The notes under the pieces: model-generated | What the model was told of the DNA's origin: nothing | Database searches by the model: none | The model's input: only the letters and a program-made list of their open reading frames with translations | Shown here: positions 1 through 4,079 of the stretch, in pieces | How positions within the stretch are numbered: the first letter of the stretch is position 1 | Layout of the letters: every line of letters starts with the position of its first letter | Source: Methylomicrobium sp. | GTDB taxonomy: Bacteria > Pseudomonadota > Gammaproteobacteria > Methylococcales > Methylomonadaceae | DNA length: 5,203 bases | Assembly (NCBI GenBank): GCA_007135635.1 | Contig: SLIO01000391.1 | Span: 1 to 5,203, forward strand | Direction of reading: 5' to 3' | Position numbers and translations under genes: made by a program

Positions 1-57
1 GCCTTGTTCGGATTGGAATATACCTTTCGCACTTCAAATTTCGGCAGTGCTAGAGGA

Positions 58-169
58 GGCGCCTGGGTGCTCGGCCCCTCACCTAACGCTAGGTGAGGGG
101 CCAGCATGGAGCTGGCTTAGAGCCTACAGGGACGTATTCACGGCGTCCTTTGGCGGGTACCCCGGTGCC
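58..169. repeat. GC-rich palindromic repeat unit, probably dispersed in the genome
   Basis: The stretch is bounded by an imperfect inverted repeat: GGCGCCTGGGTGC (58-70) against GTACCCCGGTGCC (157-169), 10 of 13 positions paired. Inside are a perfect 13-bp hairpin (73-102) and the segment CCTACAGGGACGTATTCACG (123-142). I associate that style of sequence with dispersed repeats of methanotroph genomes, but this is memory, not a search. The unit carries stops in the frames of the flanking beta-barrel pieces. No clean target duplication was found, only CTAGAGG (50-56) against CTACGAGG near 180-187, which may be chance. The exact ends are therefore uncertain. Confidence 0.45.
73..102. repeat. Perfect 13-bp hairpin with 4-base loop
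   Basis: GGCCCCTCACCTA (73-85) pairs perfectly with TAGGTGAGGGGCC (90-102) around the loop ACGC (86-89). Eight of the stem pairs are G-C. No T-run follows on either strand, so it is not a canonical intrinsic terminator. It sits inside the repeat unit at 58-169 and its right arm supplies the TGA that ends the frame of the upstream beta-barrel fragment. Confidence 0.8.
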
Positions 170-271
170 GAATTTTGATCTACGAGGGGTATACATGCGC
201 TACCGCCGCGATCTCGAAAACGGCAGTCAAGGCGGTTTCGACATGATTTATTTCAGGGCTTTGTATAACTT

Positions 272-2407
272 CTAACGAGACTTTGCGGCTCGCCGGCCCG
301 GTTGCTTGCGTTGTTTATTTCCGAAGCCGGTATGTTTGGTTGTAAATCGCTGCGTCTTAGCGGGTGCGGTGTCGACGGTGCCTTTCGGCTGAAACGTCGG
401 TACCAAATGCTTTTTACCGTTGCCGATCAAATCGGCGCGGCCCATGTTTTTCAAAGCCTCGCGCAGCAGCGGCCAGTTTTTCGGATCGTGATAGCGTAAA
501 AAAGCCTTATGTAAACGGCGTTGCTTGACGCTTTTCGGAATCGAAATATCCGGCGCCTTGCGGCCGATCTTGTGCAACGTGTCCTTGCCGGAGTGATACA
601 TCGCGGTCGCGATCGCCATCGGCGACGGCAAAAAGGCTTGAACCTGATCGGCACGGAAACCGTTGCGTTTGAGCCAGAGTGCAAGATTCAACATGTCTTC
701 GTCGGTCGTGCCCGGATGCGCGGCGATGAAGTAGGGGATCAGATACTGCTCCTTGCCGGCTTCCTTCGAATACTTATCGAACATTTGCTTGAAACGATCA
801 TAAGTGCCGATGCCCGGTTTCATCATAAGCGACAACGGGCCTTGTTCGGTGTGTTCCGGTGCGATCTTTAGATAACCGCCGACATGGTGCGTGACCAGTT
901 CCTTGACGTATTCCGGCGACTCGACGGCTAAATCGTAGCGCAGTCCCGATGCGATGAAGATCTTCTTGATGCCGGGCAGTGCGCGGGCGCGTCGGTACAA
1001 CTTGATCAGAGGCGTATGATCGGTATTCAGATTGTCGCAAATGCCGGGAAAGACGCACGACGGCTTGCGGCAGGCCGCTTCGATCTTCGGATCCTTGCAG
1101 GCCAGTCGGTACATGTTCGCGGTCGGTCCGCCAAGGTCGGAAATATGCCCGGTGAAATTCGGCGAGGTGTCGCGGATCGCTTCGATCTCACGGATGATCG
1201 AATCCTCCGAGCGGCTTTGTATGATGCGCCCCTCGTGTTCGGTGATCGAACAGAATGTGCAGCCGCCGAAGCAGCCGCGCATGATATTGACCGAGTGTTG
1301 AATCATCTCGAACGCCGGAATGTTCGCCTCGCCGTAACGTTTATGCGGCAGGCGCGAATAGGGCAGGTCGAACACGCCGTCCATTTCCTGCGTGCTGAGC
1401 GGGATCGGCGGCGGATTGACCCAGAGTAATCGGTTGCCGTGCTGTTGAATCAATGCGCGCGCGTTCCCAGGGTTAGTTTCGCCATGCATCACGCGCGAGG
1501 CATGGGCGTAAAGGATGCTATCTTCCTTGACGGCCTCATAGGCTGGCAGACGAATGACGGTCTGCGCGCGTTTGTCGTTGCCGATGCGTCGCTCGAAACG
1601 GATCACATTGCCGGCCGGTTTGCTGTCGCAAGCGGGTTCTTCTTGATAAGGGTTTGCGGGTGGCGCGACATGGCCCGGAATGTCGACATCGGTCGAGTCT
1701 TTTTCGAGCCAACCTTCGGGAATTTGTTTGACGAAATGCGCGGTGCCGCGAATGAATTGCAAATCGGCGATGGCTTCGCCGCCTGCTAACCGGTGCGCGA
1801 TCTCGACGACTTGCCGTTCGGCATTACCGTAAACCAACAGGTCGGCTTTCGAGTCGAGCAAGACCGATTTTTTGACCGTGTCCGACCAATAATCGTAATG
1901 CGAAATTCGGCGCAGGCTCGCCTCGATCCCGCCGATGACGATCGGTACATTTTTAAAAGCTTCGCGGCAGCGGTGCGAATACACGTTGACCGCGCGGTCC
2001 GGTCGTTTGCCGGCTTCGCCGCCTGCCGTATAAGCATCGTTAGAGCGGATCTTTTTGTCCGACGTGTAGCGGTTGACCATCGAATCCATGTTGCCGCCGG
2101 TCACACCGAAAAAAAGATTGGGTGCGCCCAGGCGCTTGAAATCTTCCGCGCTAGTCCAGTCCGGCTGCGAAATAATACCGACCCGAAAACCGTGTGCTTC
2201 GAGGAGTCTGCCGATCAGCGCCATGCCGAAGCTCGGATGGTCGATATAGGCGTCGCCGGTGACCAGAATGACGTCGCACGAATCCCAGCCGAGTGCGTCC
2301 ATTTCGGCGCGAGTCATCGGTAATTCGGGCGCCGTTCCGAAACGGTGCGCCCAGTATTTGCGGTAGCCGAAAAGATTCGGCGCGCTAGGCATGGCGGGAG
2401 CAATCAT
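272..2407 (-). CDS. ygiQ: YgiQ-family radical SAM protein (UPF0313)
   Basis: This is a 711-residue protein of the YgiQ family; the E. coli protein is about 739. The start matches the family: a short variable lead, then [13 protein letters not shown] (12-24) and [25 protein letters not shown] beginning at residue 40, the YgiQ-type N-terminal domain with a B12-binding-like fold. The radical SAM core carries [18 protein letters not shown], in which C379, C383 and C386 form the CX3CX2C site for the 4Fe-4S cluster that cleaves S-adenosylmethionine. The conserved IAPEHTE (515-521) follows, then the family's C-terminal domain (DUF3362-like) from about residue 560. The last 27 residues are a basic, low-complexity tail ([14 protein letters not shown]). 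The substrate of YgiQ is unknown. The ATG overlaps the TGA of the upstream spermidine-synthase-like gene (ATGA, 2404-2407), which fixes the start and implies coupled translation. No strong ribosome site is seen. Confidence 0.95.
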   Translation of the reverse strand: MIAPAMPSAPNLFGYRKYWAHRFGTAPELPMTRAEMDALGWDSCDVILVTGDAYIDHPSFGMALIGRLLEAHGFRVGIISQPDWTSAEDFKRLGAPNLFFGVTGGNMDSMVNRYTSDKKIRSNDAYTAGGEAGKRPDRAVNVYSHRCREAFKNVPIVIGGIEASLRRISHYDYWSDTVKKSVLLDSKADLLVYGNAERQVVEIAHRLAGGEAIADLQFIRGTAHFVKQIPEGWLEKDSTDVDIPGHVAPPANPYQEEPACDSKPAGNVIRFERRIGNDKRAQTVIRLPAYEAVKEDSILYAHASRVMHGETNPGNARALIQQHGNRLLWVNPPPIPLSTQEMDGVFDLPYSRLPHKRYGEANIPAFEMIQHSVNIMRGCFGGCTFCSITEHEGRIIQSRSEDSIIREIEAIRDTSPNFTGHISDLGGPTANMYRLACKDPKIEAACRKPSCVFPGICDNLNTDHTPLIKLYRRARALPGIKKIFIASGLRYDLAVESPEYVKELVTHHVGGYLKIAPEHTEQGPLSLMMKPGIGTYDRFKQMFDKYSKEAGKEQYLIPYFIAAHPGTTDEDMLNLALWLKRNGFRADQVQAFLPSPMAIATAMYHSGKDTLHKIGRKAPDISIPKSVKQRRLHKAFLRYHDPKNWPLLREALKNMGRADLIGNGKKHLVPTFQPKGTVDTAPAKTQRFTTKHTGFGNKQRKQPGRRAAKSR
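2404..2407 (-). other. ATGA stop/start overlap coupling two genes
   Basis: On the minus strand ATGA contains both the TGA stop of the spermidine-synthase-like gene and the ATG start of the ygiQ-like gene. Such four-base overlaps usually mean that terminating ribosomes restart on the second gene. The sequence before the ATG has only a weak candidate ribosome site (CGGATTATC, ending five bases upstream), which fits dependence on the upstream gene. Confidence 0.85.
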
Positions 2408-3207
2408 GGTTTGATAATCCGGTTGAATAAAGTACGGTTGTTACGCTTTAAGTCTTGCAAAAAAACGGAGAATTCCAGGTGATAATTGTTTTCCAGGTGT
2501 TGCATATGGCCTCGAAGTTCTTTTTGCGTAGGCAGAGTCATTGGGTCGTTAAAAGCAAAGCCTATGACATTGCCTCGTCCGCGCACCGGTAAAAACAATA
2601 GGCGCCAGTCGAAAACCCGGCCTAAGTGCCAAGCGACATCCTGAAATAGTGCTTTGTCGGTGCCCCATAAATTGATAATCAGCATGCCGTCCGATTTCAA
2701 CAAAGTCTTGCAACCGTCGAAAAATGCTTCACCGCCGATCGAATCGGACATGCCTTCGTGATCGAACGCATCGATCATCAATAAATCGTAGCTTTCCGAT
2801 GCCGTTAGACTCTTTTGGCGAACATAGTGCCCGCCGTCGCCAATTTTAATTTTCAGACGCGGGTCCAACGGCAAAGAGAAATGACTGCGCGCGATTTTGA
2901 CAACGCCGCGCCGGTATTCTAAGACCTTTATTTTACAGTCTTCGAAGCGTTGCAGTAAAAACTTTGCCAAAGAGCCGCCCCCTAAGCCTATCATCAATAC
3001 CTCGCCGGGTTGGTCCTTGAATAACAGCCAAGCCATCATTGCCCGTGCATAAAGCGAATGTAATTGATCCGGGTCGCTTAGCAGCATGCTACTTTGCCTT
3101 GATGATGAGCCGAAATGCAAGGCGCGGACGCCTTCCGATTCGACGATTTCGATGATGCCTTCTTCATCGAAGCTTTGGTGAACTAATTGTCCCTGGTATT
3201 TACGCAT
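2404..3207 (-). CDS. Spermidine synthase-like protein (class I SAM-binding fold)
   Basis: From ATG 3207 this is 267 residues; a TTG at 3255 would add 16 and give 283. Numbering below uses the longer form. A spermidine-synthase-type N-terminal beta region (about 20-80, [16 protein letters not shown]) leads into the nucleotide-binding loop [15 protein letters not shown] (87-100). Acidic E113 ends the second strand, followed by GDGGHY (139-144) and MIDAFD (160-165), where D162 takes the place of the catalytic Asp of aminopropyltransferases. The family transfers aminopropyl or methyl groups from SAM derivatives. The usual VEID at strand 2 is VLEY here and the DS(S/T)DP active-site motif is DAFDHEG, so polyamine synthesis is doubtful; a methyltransferase or other role is possible. 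I prefer the ATG because [12 protein letters not shown] begins where conservation should begin and TTG has no ribosome site. It is probably cytosolic, with no signal peptide. It is the first gene of a unit with the ygiQ-like gene. Confidence 0.85.
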   Translation of the reverse strand: MRKYQGQLVHQSFDEEGIIEIVESEGVRALHFGSSSRQSSMLLSDPDQLHSLYARAMMAWLLFKDQPGEVLMIGLGGGSLAKFLLQRFEDCKIKVLEYRRGVVKIARSHFSLPLDPRLKIKIGDGGHYVRQKSLTASESYDLLMIDAFDHEGMSDSIGGEAFFDGCKTLLKSDGMLIINLWGTDKALFQDVAWHLGRVFDWRLLFLPVRGRGNVIGFAFNDPMTLPTQKELRGHMQHLENNYHLEFSVFLQDLKRNNRTLFNRIIKP

Positions 3208-3305
3208 AGAGTCGGATAATCCGAAAGATGGAGGCAGGTTAATATATGGAGTCAAGAATTAGGCTATATTTTCGCTGAAATTGTGCGGCCTGTCTTAACA
3301 ATCGG

Positions 3306-3311
3306 AGTATA
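3306..3311 (-). promoter_or_regulatory. Possible -10 box for the leftward two-gene unit
   Basis: On the minus strand TATACT (five of six consensus positions) lies about 100 bases before ATG 3207. No acceptable -35 box is found at 16-18 bases upstream. It sits at the edge of a 26-bp sequence that recurs at 3688-3713, where this box is not kept. Weak support. Confidence 0.2.
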
Positions 3312-3334
3312 GGCGCGTTTATCGTGGTAATTTT
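3309..3334 (+). repeat. 26-bp direct repeat, copy 1
   Basis: ATAGGCGCGTTTATCGTGGT followed by AATTTT matches 3688-3713 in 24 of 26 positions in the same orientation. The pair lies outside the old mobile element (3358-3643) and its target duplication. Removing that element and one duplicated 11-mer would leave the two copies 82 bp apart (start to start). It could be a binding site serving the divergent genes, or a relic of an older duplication. Confidence 0.7.
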
Positions 3335-3383
3335 TTCATCGTTCCTACGCAGAGCAGCACTCCCATTAGGTTAAGGGAAACCC

Positions 3384-3413
3384 GTCATTCCGCCATGGAC
3401 TGGCGAAATCCAG
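3384..3413. repeat. GTCATTCC...TCCAG hairpin inside MITE copy 1 (decayed)
   Basis: CGCCA (3391-3395) pairs with TGGCG (3401-3405) across TGGAC. The outer pairs kept in the sister copy are lost, because TTCCGCCA now faces TGGCGAAA. The layout GTCATTCC-stem-loop-stem-ATCCAG resembles a very common dispersed bacterial hairpin. Here it is carried as part of the mobile element. Confidence 0.55.
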
Positions 3414-3431
3414 TGCCATGGATCACTGCCA

Positions 3432-3484
3432 TTAAGTTAAGCCGTTCGTGGTGAGTCTGTCGAACCATGGACGGCTTAACTTAT
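3432..3484 (+). repeat. Hairpin A of the nested element (REP-like motif copy A at 3442-3474)
   Basis: The 33-nt core (3442-3474) folds into an 11-bp stem, CCGTTCGTGGT against ACCATGGACGG, closing the 11-nt loop GAGTCTGTCGA. Two pairs are G-T wobbles. The stem is extended by the inner part of the left element end, TTAAGTTAAG (3432-3441), pairing 9 of 10 with CTTAACTTAT (3475-3484), a third internal copy of the terminal motif. Confidence 0.7.
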
Positions 3485-3491
3485 CGACCCA

Positions 3492-3540
3492 GGATTTTTC
3501 CATTCACCCTTCGACAGGCTCAGGGCGAACGGAAAAATCC
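3492..3540 (-). repeat. Hairpin B of the nested element (REP-like motif copy B at 3500-3532)
   Basis: Read on the minus strand, 3532-3500 matches copy A in 24 of 33 positions, with stem CCGTTCGCCCT against AGGGTGAATGG and loop GAGCCTGTCGA. It is flanked by GGATTTTT (3492-3499) and AAAAATCC (3533-3540), which lengthen the stem by 8 bp. The two copies face each other, as in paired REP arrangements. Confidence 0.72.
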
Positions 3541-3687
3541 TTAACTTAATGGCAGTGGTGCCATGGATGGCAGGCTTTTGAAGCACATTCGAGCCTGAAT
3601 GCCGGCATTACGTATTTTGTGACGGTTTAACTTAATGGAAGTGACGCAAAGCCGGAGTACCATTTAGGAAGCTTTTTTACTGTATTC

Positions 3688-3713
3688 ATAGGCCCTTTTA
3701 TCGTGGTAATTTT
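3688..3713 (+). repeat. 26-bp direct repeat, copy 2
   Basis: ATAGGCCCTTTTATCGTGGT followed by AATTTT matches 3309-3334 with two differences. It lies on the pfp side of MITE copy 1, about 367 bases before the pfp start codon. Function unknown. Confidence 0.7.
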
Positions 3714-3758
3714 CGGGTATTAGAGATTTAAATCGACGGCAGCGATTTGATCCGATTA

Positions 3759-3767
3759 TGCTAAAAT
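3759..3767 (+). promoter_or_regulatory. Possible extended -10 promoter toward pfp, upstream of MITE copy 2
   Basis: TGCTAAAAT is an extended -10 form (TGn plus TAAAAT, five of six consensus). No -35 box is recognisable at normal spacing. If used, its transcript would run through MITE copy 2 into pfp with a leader of about 300 bases. The rest of 3714-3865 shows no gene; it is AT-rich ancestral intergenic sequence. Confidence 0.22.
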
Positions 3768-3847
3768 TTACTGTCAACCGATTCAGGCTCTATTTTAAGC
3801 GTTGCGTCGTTTAAATTACCAAACGGCATGAGCCGGGTTTAAAAAAA

Positions 3848-3867
3848 GCGGAGGAAGTGATTTCCGC
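3848..3867 (-). terminator. Weak hairpin plus T-run on the minus strand
   Basis: On the minus strand GCGGA and TCCGC form a 5-bp stem with a 10-base loop, followed directly by seven T (3847-3841). The stem is short and no minus-strand gene lies immediately upstream on that strand, so a terminator role is doubtful. Confidence 0.15.
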
Positions 3868-3876
3868 GTTTACACT

Positions 3877-4017
3877 CACTGCCCATTAAGTTAAGGGAAG
3901 TCCGTCATTCCGCCATGGACTGGCGGAAACCAGTGCCATGGATGGCAAGCTTGAAGTACAGTAGATCCTGGATACAAGCATTACTTAATGCAGTGATGGC
4001 TTAACTTAATGGCAGTG
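3877..4017. mobile_element. CACTG-type miniature element, MITE copy 2 (141 bp), next to pfp
   Basis: The ends CACTGCCCATTAAGTTAAG (3877-3895) and CTTAACTTAATGGCAGTG (4000-4017) are inverted repeats differing by one extra C. The flanks are a perfect 11-bp direct repeat, GCGTTTACACT (3866-3876 and 4018-4028). Length and left-half sequence match MITE copy 1. It carries a perfect 8-bp hairpin, TTCCGCCA/TGGCGGAA (3908-3928, loop TGGAC). A near copy of the right end, ACTTAATGCAGTG, occurs at 3983-3995. No coding capacity. Its right edge is 62 bp before the pfp start codon, so it may have separated upstream control sites from the gene. Confidence 0.87.
3904..3933. repeat. GTCATTCC...ACCAG hairpin carried by MITE copy 2
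   Basis: TTCCGCCA (3908-3915) and TGGCGGAA (3921-3928) pair perfectly over a 5-base loop. It is the intact version of the hairpin at 3384-3413 and resembles widespread bacterial GTCATTCC-type dispersed hairpins. Confidence 0.65.
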
Positions 4018-4020
4018 GCG

Positions 4021-4047
4021 TTTACACTACATAACAATTTTTATAAC
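4021..4047 (+). promoter_or_regulatory. pfp: Possible pfp promoter at the edge of MITE copy 2
   Basis: TTTACA (4021-4026, five of six -35 consensus) and TATAAC (4042-4047, five of six -10 consensus) are separated by 15 bp, shorter than the preferred 17. The predicted leader is about 25 bases. The -35 box lies inside the duplicated 11-mer, so the insertion left it intact while replacing everything upstream of it. Confidence 0.3.
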
Positions 4048-4072
4048 CACAAACTTCATAACCACAAAGCTT
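4043..4072 (+). repeat. 15-bp imperfect tandem repeat before pfp
   Basis: ATAACCACAAACTTC (4043-4057) is followed directly by ATAACCACAAAGCTT (4058-4072); the first 11 bases are identical. It lies in the leader just before the start codon. It may be a simple duplication or a binding site. Confidence 0.5.
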
Positions 4073-4079
4073 AAATCTC

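Larger units (their letters stand above)
1..275 (+). pseudogene. 3' end of an outer-membrane beta-barrel gene, apparently broken by a repeat (5' end outside window)
   Basis: Seen: frame 1 is open from base 1 and reads ALFGLEYTFRTSNFG..., then stops at TGA 94-96 inside a palindromic repeat. After the repeat, frame 3 reads NFDLRGVYMRYRR... and ends [12 protein letters not shown] before TAA 273-275. Known: the last strand of outer-membrane barrels, read by the BAM machinery, ends in Phe with hydrophobic or aromatic residues at -3, -5, -7 and -9. Here these are F, Y, A, F and I, a full match. The upstream piece also alternates aromatic residues like a strand. Inference: one barrel gene lost its last strands when the repeat entered a loop region and shifted the frame. 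The stop overlaps the stop of the opposing ygiQ-like gene by two bases, as expected for a true gene end. GAGGGG (184-189) lies five bases before ATG 195, so a 26-residue peptide could also be translated. The barrel family is not recognised. Moderate to low certainty. Confidence 0.42.
3424..3557. mobile_element. Young 134-bp miniature element nested in MITE copy 1
   Basis: The ends are a perfect 18-bp inverted repeat: CACTGCCATTAAGTTAAG (3424-3441) and CTTAACTTAATGGCAGTG (3540-3557). The flanks are a perfect 11-bp direct repeat, GTGCCATGGAT (3413-3423 and 3558-3568). The uninterrupted sequence GTGCCATGGATGGCA is present in the sister element at 3933-3947, so the empty site is seen within this window. 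Its interior differs from the host element and consists almost wholly of two hairpins (3432-3484 and 3492-3540). No coding capacity. An 11-bp duplication with these ends would fit an IS4-like transposase acting in trans, but this is inference; no transposase is in the window. Confidence 0.88.
3358..3643. mobile_element. Old CACTG-type miniature element (MITE copy 1), interrupted by a younger element
   Basis: The left end CACTCCCATTAGGTTAAG (3358-3375) and right end TTAACTTAATGGAAGTG (3627-3643) are decayed forms of the CACTGCCATTAAGTTAAG inverted end. The flanks ACGCAGAGCAG (3347-3357) and ACGCAAAGCCG (3644-3654) agree at 9 of 11 positions, a worn 11-bp target duplication. With the nested element (3424-3557) and its extra duplicated 11-mer removed, the length is 141 bp, identical to the copy at 3877-4017, with clear similarity along its left half. 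It contains no reading frame or transposase, so it needs one in trans. Unequal ends and decayed flanks suggest it is the oldest insertion here. Confidence 0.8.

Noticed and set aside
73..102. The 13-bp hairpin as an intrinsic terminator
   Set aside because: No T-run follows on either strand, and it lies inside a repeat rather than after a gene end.
302..2323. Several plus- and minus-strand open frames overlapping the ygiQ-like gene (for example 521-871, 1016-1429, 1793-2323)
   Set aside because: They lie wholly inside a confidently identified gene, are arginine-rich or low in recognisable motifs, and are explained as shadow frames of a GC-rich coding sequence.
3250..3255. TTGACT as a -35 box for the leftward gene
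   Set aside because: No -10-like sequence lies at 16-18 bp spacing; the bases there are CCATCT-like.
3347..3654. The 26-bp direct repeats as the target duplication of MITE copy 1
   Set aside because: They do not abut the element ends; the true 11-bp duplication (9/11) does, matching the length at the other two insertions.
3424..4017. Repeated CATTAAGTTAAG motifs as a possible CRISPR array
   Set aside because: The motifs are inverted ends of transposable elements with target duplications; there is no regular repeat-spacer period and no cas gene.
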